NCBI GenBank assembly: GCA_016744595.1
Contig: JADGEB010000035.1
Location: 1 to 33,955 of the forward strand
Length of the DNA: 33,955 nucleotides
Reading direction: 5' to 3'
Origin: Desulfuromusa sp.
GTDB taxonomy: Bacteria > Desulfobacterota > Desulfuromonadia > Desulfuromonadales > Geopsychrobacteraceae
Part shown: positions 1-6,731 of the stretch, piece by piece
Position numbering within the stretch: position 1 is the stretch's first letter
Layout: every line of letters begins with the position of its first letter
Translations under genes and position numbers: made by a program
Notes under the pieces: model-generated
The model's database searches: none
What the model saw: the letters and a program-made list of their open reading frames with translations, nothing else
Told to the model about the DNA's origin: nothing

Positions 1-2
1 CA

Positions 3-458
3 GTTGGTGGTGTTTATACTGCAACCTTTGATTACCCAGGATTCTATCCTGTCATTCTGCGTGTCATCAATAGCCAGGGCATGATTGCACAGACCCAGAG
101 AAACATTGAAGTGACTTTGCCAGCTCCAACTGGTGATCTCAGCTTCGATGCTCTTATTGATGTTGCCGGTCAATTAACCATCAGCAATATCGATGATGGT
201 GAGTTGGTACCTACGGTCTTGGATTATGACAGAGTATCTGTCAGCTGGGGCGATGGTTCAGATGATATCTTTGTTGAAGGTGTTAATCTGCCTCTTGGTG
301 GTGACGTGTTAACACAGGTATTTGACCATACCTACAATTCTGCAGATCTACTTTATGCAGATAAGGGTACCTACTATCTGGTTCATGTTAATGTCACTTT
401 CTACGACTCATGGAATGTCACTGGTGAAAAAGCTGAATATATCAGAATAAATAAGTAA
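3..458 (+). CDS. C-terminal part of a PKD-type repeat surface protein (5' end outside window)
   Basis: The reading frame is open from the left edge, so this is only the last ~150 residues of a longer protein. Two Ig/PKD-like beta modules are visible: the end of one (YPGFYPVILRVINSQG, then a Pro-rich linker) and a second containing the PKD hallmark WGDGS, followed by FDHTY and GTYYLVHVNVTFYD, ending in EYIRINK. There is no transmembrane tail, sorting signal or CXXCH in the visible part. PKD modules are common in secreted and surface proteins and at the ends of very large envelope proteins. It is closed by a strong terminator before the cytochrome operon, so it is probably a separate transcription unit. 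An ATG at 81 is in frame but is not the real start, because coding signal continues upstream of it. The full function cannot be told from this fragment. Confidence 0.75.
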   Translation, partial: VGGVYTATFDYPGFYPVILRVINSQGMIAQTQRNIEVTLPAPTGDLSFDALIDVAGQLTISNIDDGELVPTVLDYDRVSVSWGDGSDDIFVEGVNLPLGGDVLTQVFDHTYNSADLLYADKGTYYLVHVNVTFYDSWNVTGEKAEYIRINK

Positions 459-489
459 TAATCTTCAGCTGTTATTCAAGTGTAATATC

Positions 490-522
490 GGGCCCGGAAA
501 GTTAATCTCCGGGCCCATTTTT
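490..522 (+). terminator. Rho-independent terminator after the PKD protein
   Basis: A 9-bp GC-rich perfect stem (GGGCCCGGA at 490-498 with TCCGGGCCC at 508-516), a 9-nt loop and a following ATTTTT run. It lies 31 nt after the stop codon of the upstream gene and separates it from the operon starting at 652. Confidence 0.9.
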
Positions 523-560
523 CGTTATTAATCTGCCACCAAATATGACTATAGATTGTT

Positions 561-576
561 TGGTATGGCTTTTGCT
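561..576 (+). promoter_or_regulatory. Sigma-54 (-24/-12) promoter for the barrel-cytochrome operon
   Basis: TGGTATGGCTTTTGCT fits the sigma-54 consensus TGGYRYRN4TTGCW at every defined position, with the GG and GC doublets correctly spaced. The expected transcript start is near 587, giving a leader of about 65 nt before the ATG at 652. Similar elements precede the dodecaheme cytochrome operon and the repeat-protein gene. Sequence match only. Confidence 0.7.
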
Positions 577-651
577 GCTAAGATTCGCAGTGCTGATGTG
601 GTCGGTCATTACCCCTGTTTAAACTTAATAATCTGTCTGTCGTGAGGTGTT

Positions 652-1524
652 ATGAAAAGATTCTCTCTATTTCTGCTAGTTGTGTTTTTTACAACGCTAC
701 TGGTAAGTTCAGTTGATGCAGCGGATAGGCGAGGATGGCCAACTTTGGCATTGACCGCAGGGGGATATGACATTGAAGGTTTTGATTTAAGAAGTGAGCC
801 ATTGGTTGGCATCCATTTGGGGTATGAGTTTAATCCTGGAAAACACCGTGAACACTTTGCTCTGGAGTTGGTTGGACAACAGATTTCAGGAGAAGATCAA
901 AGTTCGGGAGTAGAACTGGATGTGTCACTGCTCAGGGTGGATGCACTCTATTTTTTTCCCCCGATCAAGACATTTTTGAATATGACGCCATTTTTAACGG
1001 TTGGTGGTGGAGGGCGTTTTACGGAGAGTGGCGACCAGTCGGATAGCGAGGTTGTGGTTTGTTACGGTGCTGGTTTTAAGCTGCCTGTGACAACGGCTTT
1101 GGCGCTTCGGGTAGAGGGTCGTCAGCTGCTGGTTTTTAGTGACCCAAAACAAGAAGATTACAGCTATACTGTGGGGCTGCAATGGACGTTTGGAAAGGCT
1201 GAAGCGATCAAAAAAAATGCCATTTTTACAACTGATACGGATAAGGATGGTATTTTTGATAATGTAGATCAATGTCCGAATACACCAGCGGGGCTGAAGG
1301 TCAATGCCCGTGGTTGTCCTGTCGATCCTCCCGATAGTGATGGTGATAGTGTCCCTGACTATTTGGATCTGTGCCCCGATACTGTTACCGGTGAAGATGT
1401 CACTAAAGATGGCTGTTTGCCCGATAGTGACCAGGATGGAGTCCCTGATATTTATGACAAATGTCCTAATAATCCTCCAGGGTTCGAAGTCAATAGTGAT
1501 GGTTGTATGAAGATCAACCATTAG
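652..1524 (+). CDS. Outer-membrane beta-barrel protein with three TSP3 calcium-binding repeats
   Basis: 290 residues: a signal peptide (1-24, cleavage near VDAA|D), an OprF/OmpA-like barrel region of alternating strands (about 27-185), then three thrombospondin type 3 repeats at about 195-222, 228-255 and 258-285. Each repeat has an Asp-rich DxDxDGxxD calcium loop and a Cys pair (for example DTDKDGIFDN...CPNTPAG...GC). In classical OprF-type proteins such repeats link the barrel to a peptidoglycan-binding OmpA domain; here the protein stops straight after the third repeat, so that anchor is missing. The start is supported by GAGGTG just upstream of the ATG. It is the first gene of a tightly packed operon with membrane proteins, a cytochrome and a prolyl isomerase, so a porin or conduit role for secreted electron carriers is plausible but inferred. 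Confidence 0.8.
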   Translation: MKRFSLFLLVVFFTTLLVSSVDAADRRGWPTLALTAGGYDIEGFDLRSEPLVGIHLGYEFNPGKHREHFALELVGQQISGEDQSSGVELDVSLLRVDALYFFPPIKTFLNMTPFLTVGGGGRFTESGDQSDSEVVVCYGAGFKLPVTTALALRVEGRQLLVFSDPKQEDYSYTVGLQWTFGKAEAIKKNAIFTTDTDKDGIFDNVDQCPNTPAGLKVNARGCPVDPPDSDGDSVPDYLDLCPDTVTGEDVTKDGCLPDSDQDGVPDIYDKCPNNPPGFEVNSDGCMKINH

Positions 1525-1535
1525 GGAGAGTGCTA

Positions 1536-2099
1536 GTGAACAGGCAAAAATCGATCCAGGCTGGATTCAGCTTGAAGTTCCAACTTAAATTCTGCTGTAT
1601 CGTTGCTGTATTGTTTGCTGTAGCGAGTTTTTTGCTATATCTGCTGATGAATAAGTCTTTATCGGGGACTTATCGGGAGAGTTTGCGGGTTCTCTACTTA
1701 CTGGATCAGAATTTACCTGTTTATCTAGGGATCATGGGGCTGCTGCTGCTTTTATTTCTTTTGATTCTGACTCTGGTGATTACCCTTTTAGTTTCACACC
1801 AGATAGCCGGCCCGGTTTATCGCTATGAAATTGTGTTGAAACAGATTCTGTCTGGAAAATTTCCATGCTCTGTTGCCACCCGGCAAGATGACCAATTAAA
1901 GCCGATGGTTGAATCTCTCAATAAACTAGTTGAACGATTGGGGGCAACTTTTACTTCAGGGACAAAAATCTCGCAAAGTCTTGATGCTGCATTACAGAAA
2001 GAAACTTTGCAGAAAGAAGATTTAAAAATAATCTCAGATTCGATCAGTGCTTTACGGGGACAACTCAAGAGGCCGAGTGCTGAAGGTATAAACGAGTGA
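1536..2099 (+). CDS. HAMP-domain inner-membrane protein without output domain (first copy)
   Basis: 187 residues from a GTG start at 1536, chosen because GGGAGAG lies directly upstream; an in-frame TTG further upstream lies inside the preceding gene. There are two transmembrane helices (about 17-38 and 63-86) around a short periplasmic loop, then a cytoplasmic HAMP-type segment (SHQIAGPVYRYEIVLKQILSGKFP...DDQLKPMVESLNKLVERL) and a Lys/Glu-rich helical tail that looks coiled-coil. No kinase, methyl-accepting, GGDEF or other output domain follows, so it is not an ordinary receptor. The stop overlaps the next gene's GTG start (GTGA), implying translational coupling with the heptaheme cytochrome. 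A second HAMP-only protein lies on the other side of that cytochrome. Function unknown; a scaffold or channel part of a cytochrome-export machine is a guess. Confidence 0.75.
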   Translation: MNRQKSIQAGFSLKFQLKFCCIVAVLFAVASFLLYLLMNKSLSGTYRESLRVLYLLDQNLPVYLGIMGLLLLLFLLILTLVITLLVSHQIAGPVYRYEIVLKQILSGKFPCSVATRQDDQLKPMVESLNKLVERLGATFTSGTKISQSLDAALQKETLQKEDLKIISDSISALRGQLKRPSAEGINE

Positions 2100-2893
2100 A
2101 AAGACGCTTACTGATTCTAACGTTAGCCTTTGTGTTTGTTGGTTTTGTGTGGGGAGTCCAGATCTGGGGAAAGCGCCATGATCAAGGACATGATTTTAAG
2201 GGTCGCTGTGACTTTTGTCATATTACAAAAGCAAAAAAAGGGGAACCTGTCACTCGTTTTACTCGGTCAATGAGTTACCTGTGTCTCGAATGTCATTCTG
2301 TTCCACAGGATAATTCACATCCTGTCGGGCTTGTTCCGAGTATGGAGGTTCCCGAAGGTTTTTTACTTGATTGGCGGGGAAAGATGACCTGTGCAACTTG
2401 TCATGATCCACATGGGAAGGCGAGGAATCAGTACTTAAGAACAACGCTGCGTGGACGTGATTTTTGTATCCTTTGTCACGGGACGATGCTGCCAATGCAG
2501 GATCCGCATGTCGGTTCGGTAGGACTTGCTCACGCCAAGCGGGGTGTTTATTACGATGATGGTGCTTTGGCGCAAATTCTTGACCCCATTTCTCTAGAAT
2601 GCTTGGGTTGTCATGATGGTGTGATTGCATCAGATGCCAGTTATAGTATTGTCGGAAGTGATGCTGTCACATATCAACGCATTGGTTTGTCCCACCCTAT
2701 CGGTATGGATTACAACCGTGTTGCCAATGAAAATAGAGGGTTGCGGATGGTTGACGAGCTTTCTCCCTATATAGCTTTGTATAATGGCAAAGTTGGTTGT
2801 GCTTCATGTCATAACCCTTATTCTTCGGAACAACGGATGTTGACTTTAAATAATAGCGGTAGTGCATTGTGTTTGGAGTGTCATGTCAAATGA
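2096..2893 (+). CDS. Heptaheme c-type cytochrome (doubled CXXCH type)
   Basis: 265 residues with seven CXXCH heme c sites: CDFCH 38-42, CLECH 63-67, CATCH 99-103, CILCH 124-128, CLGCH 169-173, CASCH 235-239 and CLECH 259-263. The hydrophobic N-terminus (4-22) is a signal peptide or uncleaved anchor; no clear A-x-A site follows, so membrane tethering facing the periplasm is possible. Motifs such as CATCHDPHGK and SCHNPYSS resemble the doubled-CXXCH cytochrome family found in NrfB-like and nanowire-associated proteins. The last heme site is only two residues from the C-terminus. It overlaps the previous gene by 4 nt (GTGA) and the next by 4 nt (ATGA), so it is translated together with the two HAMP-only membrane proteins. 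Role: periplasmic electron transfer; exact partners are inferred. Confidence 0.93.
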   Translation: MKRRLLILTLAFVFVGFVWGVQIWGKRHDQGHDFKGRCDFCHITKAKKGEPVTRFTRSMSYLCLECHSVPQDNSHPVGLVPSMEVPEGFLLDWRGKMTCATCHDPHGKARNQYLRTTLRGRDFCILCHGTMLPMQDPHVGSVGLAHAKRGVYYDDGALAQILDPISLECLGCHDGVIASDASYSIVGSDAVTYQRIGLSHPIGMDYNRVANENRGLRMVDELSPYIALYNGKVGCASCHNPYSSEQRMLTLNNSGSALCLECHVK

Positions 2894-3471
2894 AAAATAA
2901 AATCCCGACTTTTAATCGCCCAAGTATTTTCCAAAGACAGTTTCTGATCCAAAAGGATTTTCAGAAGAAATTTATGATCAGTTATGCTGCGGCTGTGGTG
3001 ATTCTTATTGTGGTGACTATGGCCATTCTTCATCAGAATATCAAAAGTGCAGTAGAGGATCACTTGTACCGAACTCATATTCATATTGAGAAAGTTGGAG
3101 ATTTCCTTTTCGAACTGCTGTTTCAGATCAATTTTTATACAATTTTTTCCGTTGTAGCTGTTGTTATTTTATTGTCCTTGGTGCTCTTTCAGAAAATCAA
3201 TAAAAAGTTTGCGCAGCTTGGCGTATCAGTTGAAACAATGGGCAAGGGAGATTTTTCCTCTAGTTATGCCGTTGACAGTTCATGGTCTGAAGTAGGGAAC
3301 TTAACTGTCTTGCTGGAGAAAGTAAGGAAGGTTAATCGCGAACGACTGTTAAAACTTGAATCAGCTTTGGAACTTCTAGAAAAAGGTTGTTCTGGATCTG
3401 GTGATACAGAGTTGATTATTAAGGGTAAGAAAGACCTGGATTCTATTGTTAAGTCAATCTCATTTATTTGA
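2890..3471 (+). CDS. HAMP-domain inner-membrane protein without output domain (second copy)
   Basis: 193 residues from the ATG at 2890, which overlaps the cytochrome stop codon (ATGA) with GGAG at a sensible distance. Two transmembrane helices (about 31-53 and 78-103) enclose a ~25-residue periplasmic loop. A HAMP-like region follows (KINKKFAQLGVSVETMGKGDFSS...WSEVGNLTVLLEKV) and then a helical, charged tail. Layout matches the other HAMP-only protein on the far side of the cytochrome, though the sequences are only distantly alike. No signalling output domain is visible. The arrangement HAMP/cytochrome/HAMP suggests a small inner-membrane complex handling the heptaheme cytochrome or another exported cytochrome; this is inference from context. 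Confidence 0.72.
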   Translation: MKNKIPTFNRPSIFQRQFLIQKDFQKKFMISYAAAVVILIVVTMAILHQNIKSAVEDHLYRTHIHIEKVGDFLFELLFQINFYTIFSVVAVVILLSLVLFQKINKKFAQLGVSVETMGKGDFSSSYAVDSSWSEVGNLTVLLEKVRKVNRERLLKLESALELLEKGCSGSGDTELIIKGKKDLDSIVKSISFI

Positions 3472-3492
3472 TGTCGGAAGGGAAGTCAGTCC

Positions 3493-4482
3493 ATGGTGTT
3501 TGTCGTTAAAAAGTTAATACCTGTTTTACTGTTATGGGGAGTTTTGGGGATTGGGCCAGCTCTTGCCACAGATCCGGTAGAAATGGTTGTTATTGCAAAG
3601 GTTGGTGATATACCGATTACTGTTTTTGAGTTACAGCGAGAGATGTATCGAATTTTGCCTATGTTCTCAAGTTTTCACAGCGGTATTTCTGAGGAAAAAG
3701 AGCAAGAAGTTCAGAAGCAGGCTCTTCAAACTTTAATTGATCAAGCCCATAAAGTGCGTTTTTCTTTTGAAAATGAGGTTGCAGTGTCGAAAGCTGACCT
3801 GGATCAACGTATGAAGCAGGTTAAGGGTAAATTTGCAGATCAAAGTAAAATGAAAAAGGCCATGGGTAAAGAAACAGTCGAGGATTTGCGCTCATCTATT
3901 TATCGTATGATGCTGGCGCAAAAAGCGGAGGATGTTGCAGTTAACAATAAAGTAAATTATACCGATGTAGAAATTGAAGGGTTTTACAAGAAAAATCCGT
4001 CGATGTATCAATTGCCTCGGCAGTATAGGGCAAGTCATATTCTGATTAAAATTGATCCCTCACTTGTGGGTGAAGAGCGTGAACGTTTAATTGCAAAGGC
4101 CAATGACATTGCGGAGAAGGCAAAATCAGGTGAGGAGTTTTTTGACCTTGCTTATTTTAATTCTGATGACGATTCGAAGTTTGTTGGGGGGGATATCGGA
4201 TATTTTTATAGTGGGAAAATTGTCAAAGAATTTGAAGATGCCATCAGGGATTTGTCCCCGGGTGAGATTGTTGGTCCTGTAGAGACAATATCGGGTCTTG
4301 ATATTATCAAGCTGACTGATGTTAAAGCGGCTCGCGCGATGACACTAGATGAAGTCAGGGATAATATTCAAAAGACGATAGTGGATAAGAACCGTAATAA
4401 TCTGTATCAAGAGTGGATCAAAGGTTTGAGAGAGCAGGTTATCCCTGAAGTATATCATCCTGAATTACAAGGACTTATTTAA
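3493..4482 (+). CDS. SurA/PrsA-like periplasmic peptidyl-prolyl isomerase (parvulin family)
   Basis: 329 residues with a signal peptide (1-25, cleavage at ALA|TDP), a SurA_N-type chaperone region (about 30-160, starting VVIAKVGDIPITVFELQREM) and one PpiC/parvulin rotamase domain (about 177-276: YRASHILIKID...AKSGEEFFDLAYFNSDD...GGDIGYF...FEDAI..LSPGEIVGPVETISGLDIIKL). SurA of enterics has two rotamase domains; this has one, as in many Desulfuromonadota relatives. It catalyses proline cis-trans isomerisation and chaperones exported proteins. The position just after a cytochrome flanked by HAMP-only proteins recalls prolyl-isomerase chaperones beside nanowire cytochromes (OscH with OmcS in Geobacter, recalled from the literature). 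The client is not known from sequence. Confidence 0.93.
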   Translation: MVFVVKKLIPVLLLWGVLGIGPALATDPVEMVVIAKVGDIPITVFELQREMYRILPMFSSFHSGISEEKEQEVQKQALQTLIDQAHKVRFSFENEVAVSKADLDQRMKQVKGKFADQSKMKKAMGKETVEDLRSSIYRMMLAQKAEDVAVNNKVNYTDVEIEGFYKKNPSMYQLPRQYRASHILIKIDPSLVGEERERLIAKANDIAEKAKSGEEFFDLAYFNSDDDSKFVGGDIGYFYSGKIVKEFEDAIRDLSPGEIVGPVETISGLDIIKLTDVKAARAMTLDEVRDNIQKTIVDKNRNNLYQEWIKGLREQVIPEVYHPELQGLI

Positions 4483-4493
4483 GGAGAAATGTT

Positions 4494-5024
4494 TTGAAAT
4501 CTTTTGTTATGGTGGTTTGTTTATGTCTGATGTTTGTCATTGTCCCTCAGGGGGGTGATGCTTTTGATAAAAATAATCTTAAAGAAACCCAGGAGCTTGC
4601 AGAAAAAGGTGATCCTGCTGCACAGACAAAGCTGGGAGTTTCGTATTCCACAGGAACAAATGTAGATAAAAATAAGAAAAAGGCCGCAGAGTGGTACGCA
4701 AAGGCAGCTGCACAAGGTTATGCCTATGGTCAATGGAATCTGGCTTTTCTCTATGTCCGTGGTGAAGGGGTTGCGACAGATTACAGTAAGGCGCGTGAAC
4801 TTTTTCAGAGTGCTGCTGATCAAAAATTTGCACCTGCGGAATACGATCTGGGGATGATGCATCTTTATGGGATGGGTACAAAACGCGACCGAATTGAAGC
4901 GACGAAATGGATACGTAAATCAGCAGAGCAGGGTTATCCTGATGCACTGAGTTTCATGCGTTCACAAGGTGAAATGAAAGAGGATAAAAAGGAAAATAAA
5001 AAATCCTCAGGCAGTCAGATGTAA
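4494..5024 (+). CDS. Secreted Sel1-like repeat protein
   Basis: 176 residues. The start is a TTG preceded by AAGGAG at seven nucleotides; the nearby ATG at 4489 leads straight into a stop codon. Signal peptide at 1-23 (MKSFVMVVCLCLMFVIVPQGGDA). Three Sel1-type alpha/alpha repeats follow, recognisable by A..WY.KAA.QGYA..Q.NLAFLYVRGEGV..DY.KA, then LGMMHLYGMGT..D..EA..WIRKSAEQGYPDA, and a Lys-rich tail. Such repeats are protein-protein interaction scaffolds, often for envelope complexes. It starts 11 nt after the prolyl isomerase stop, so it is the last gene of the barrel-cytochrome operon, before a strong terminator. Its binding partner is unknown. Confidence 0.88.
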   Translation: MKSFVMVVCLCLMFVIVPQGGDAFDKNNLKETQELAEKGDPAAQTKLGVSYSTGTNVDKNKKKAAEWYAKAAAQGYAYGQWNLAFLYVRGEGVATDYSKARELFQSAADQKFAPAEYDLGMMHLYGMGTKRDRIEATKWIRKSAEQGYPDALSFMRSQGEMKEDKKENKKSSGSQM

Positions 5025-5050
5025 CAGACGTTAAAATTAGATATTCTTCT

Positions 5051-5084
5051 AGAGGCTCCGTGGGTATCCCGGAGCCTCTTTTTA
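5051..5084 (+). terminator. Terminator of the barrel-cytochrome operon
   Basis: GAGGCTCCG (5052-5060) pairs with CGGAGCCTC (5070-5078), followed by TTTTTATT. The T-run lies over the stop codon of the convergent dodecaheme cytochrome gene, so the two operons share the hairpin. In the minus direction there is no T-run, so it is mainly a plus-strand terminator. Confidence 0.9.
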
Positions 5085-5867
5085 TTGCAGATCGTGGGCG
5101 ATTCCATGGCATTCACCACAAATAGGGAATTTTGTATGCATTGCAGCAGCATGGGGTTCATCGTGGCAGCTGCGACAATCAGGAATAGCAGCATGCTGTT
5201 CGTGGCATTCAGAGCAGCTTAGTTCTCGGTGTTTTTTACTGTTTGCAGCCAGCAATAAGTCTGCCTGTTCGTGGCAGGGGGAGCAGAACCCGGTTGGTAT
5301 ATCACTTGAAGCAAAGATCATTTCTAGTGGTTTGTGTGGTTCGTGACATGTCTGGCAGTCACCTTCTACCATCTGGGTTCCATGCGAATTGTGGCAGGAC
5401 ATACATTCTGGAATGAAACTGTGTTCGTAGTGACAATCGGTACAGACTAACTGACTGTGATAGCTTTGGTGCTGTTCCAGATCAATCCCCTGTGAGTCAT
5501 GACAGGTTAAACATTCAGCATAGGCTTTTTTGGGTAGTTTGATCTGCATTGGGCTGTGTGGATTGCGATGACAGTTAAGGCATTGTTGCTGGTCATAATG
5601 AGCCGTTCCCTCATGACACAGGTTACAGGCAGGAATATTTTCGAAGCTTTTAGGTTTATGTCCTTGATGACAGTCTGTGCAGCTGACCTCTGTTTTATGC
5701 GCTGAACCGTCTGTGTTGATAGCCGCTGTCTCTTTTTCGTGACACCCTCCACAAAAGTTATCCTGATCTGAAGAGTTCTCTGTCATATCATCCGCCCCGT
5801 AAAGGGGGGATGATATGCAGCAGAGAAGTGTTATCAGGGTCAGAAATCTGTAAATCTTTGTTGTCAC
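5082..5867 (-). CDS. Dodecaheme c-type cytochrome, tandem copy C
   Basis: 261 residues from a GTG start; Sec signal peptide (1-25, cleavage near YGA|DD). Twelve CXXCH motifs lie between residues 39 and 254, about one heme per 18 residues, which is very dense packing. Recurring blocks such as IPACNLCHEGT, AECLTCH, CTDCHYEHSFIPECMSCHNSHG and KFPICGECHGIAHDL show it is a paralogue of the two genes upstream. No lipobox-type LxGC is convincing (the CC at 16-17 is inside the hydrophobic core), so it is probably a soluble periplasmic or secreted protein. It starts 17 nt after copy B's stop, as the last gene of the operon. Role: multi-step electron transfer between inner membrane, periplasm and outside; redox partners unknown. 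Confidence 0.93.
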   Translation of the reverse strand: MTTKIYRFLTLITLLCCISSPLYGADDMTENSSDQDNFCGGCHEKETAAINTDGSAHKTEVSCTDCHQGHKPKSFENIPACNLCHEGTAHYDQQQCLNCHRNPHSPMQIKLPKKAYAECLTCHDSQGIDLEQHQSYHSQLVCTDCHYEHSFIPECMSCHNSHGTQMVEGDCQTCHEPHKPLEMIFASSDIPTGFCSPCHEQADLLLAANSKKHRELSCSECHEQHAAIPDCRSCHDEPHAAAMHTKFPICGECHGIAHDLQ

Positions 5868-5884
5868 GTTTATACCGTCCCGGG

Positions 5885-6730
5885 TCAGTTCTTGGTCGGG
5901 AGATCGTGAACGTCCAGATGACAGTCAAGACAATTTGGGAATTTCTTTAGCATTGTTTTGCTGTGTGCTGGTGGTGTCCCGTGGCACGTTCTGCAGTCGG
6001 GGATCTCTTTGTGGGCAGTGTGGCATTCGGCACAGCTGACCTGACCGTGTAGACTTACGGTACTCTGCCATTTGGCGAATATATCGTCGTGGCAACCACT
6101 GCAAGTTTGTAGTTCAATATCAGGGTTAAAAGGGATCTCGAGTGGTTGGTGAGCTGGGTGGCAAGCGATGCAGCCTGCAAAGTCTTGAGAACTGAAATGC
6201 GGTTGATGGCACTCAGCACAGGATGGAATCAGGCCATGCTCAGAATGGTGACATTCATCACAAGACAATTCGGTGTGCAGGCTTGGTTTTTCCGCCAATT
6301 GTGCCCCCTGATCGGTATGGCAGTCGGCACAGAAACTGATAACGACAGCCAATGATGGTGCTTTGGTTGCAGCGTGTGGATTGCTGTGGCATCCAAGGCA
6401 TTGACTGTGTTTGTCACCGTGAATCAAAGTGTGGCATTCAGTACAATCAGGCATAATAGCCGAAAAATTGTTTTTCCGCGGGTTATAAGCGTGGAATGTC
6501 GTATGGCACTCTCGGCAATCAAACTGGTGCTTGCCACCCTGTTGTCTAATGTCAGTAAAGTGTACGGGGTGGCACTGTCCACATTGATCCAAGGTTAAAG
6601 GTTGAGGATCGACAGCGTAGAGCGCTGGATTATGCTGTGGTAAAGGCTGCTGCTGCGCCGGGATGGTCGTAACCATTCCGACAACGGAGAGAGATGCAGC
6701 AGCAAGCAGTATAGCTATGAATCTGGTCAT
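5885..6730 (-). CDS. Dodecaheme c-type cytochrome, tandem copy B
   Basis: 281 residues with a signal peptide (1-25, cleavage at IPA|QQQ) and twelve CXXCH sites between residues 50 and 271 (CGQCH, CRECH, CTECH, CLGCH, CADCH, CDECH, CAECH, CIACH, CSGCH, CAECH, CRTCH, CLDCH). It is the most divergent of the three tandem copies: a ~20-residue insert before the first heme, and spacing that differs around hemes 2-3. The closing block (IPDCRTCHGTPPAHSKTMLKKFPNCLDCH..VHDL) is shared by all three. Its ATG lies one nucleotide after the stop of copy A with little ribosome binding site of its own, so translation is probably coupled. Periplasmic or secreted electron carrier; function in detail unknown. 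Confidence 0.93.
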   Translation of the reverse strand: MTRFIAILLAAASLSVVGMVTTIPAQQQPLPQHNPALYAVDPQPLTLDQCGQCHPVHFTDIRQQGGKHQFDCRECHTTFHAYNPRKNNFSAIMPDCTECHTLIHGDKHSQCLGCHSNPHAATKAPSLAVVISFCADCHTDQGAQLAEKPSLHTELSCDECHHSEHGLIPSCAECHQPHFSSQDFAGCIACHPAHQPLEIPFNPDIELQTCSGCHDDIFAKWQSTVSLHGQVSCAECHTAHKEIPDCRTCHGTPPAHSKTMLKKFPNCLDCHLDVHDLPTKN

Positions 6731-6731
6731 T

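Noticed and set aside
577..651. GEMM-type cyclic dinucleotide riboswitch in cytochrome leaders
   Set aside because: Such riboswitches precede cytochrome genes in Geobacter, but no conserved GEMM core was found in the leaders of the cytochrome operons.
994..1521. Long open frame opposite the barrel gene
   Set aside because: It is the antisense shadow of the calcium-repeat coding region, with odd composition (Ile/Thr-rich) and no ribosome binding site.
5818..5835. Lipoprotein signal in the third dodecaheme cytochrome
   Set aside because: The CC lies within the hydrophobic core without L-[AS]-[GA]-C spacing, and a normal signal peptidase I site (YGA|DD) follows.
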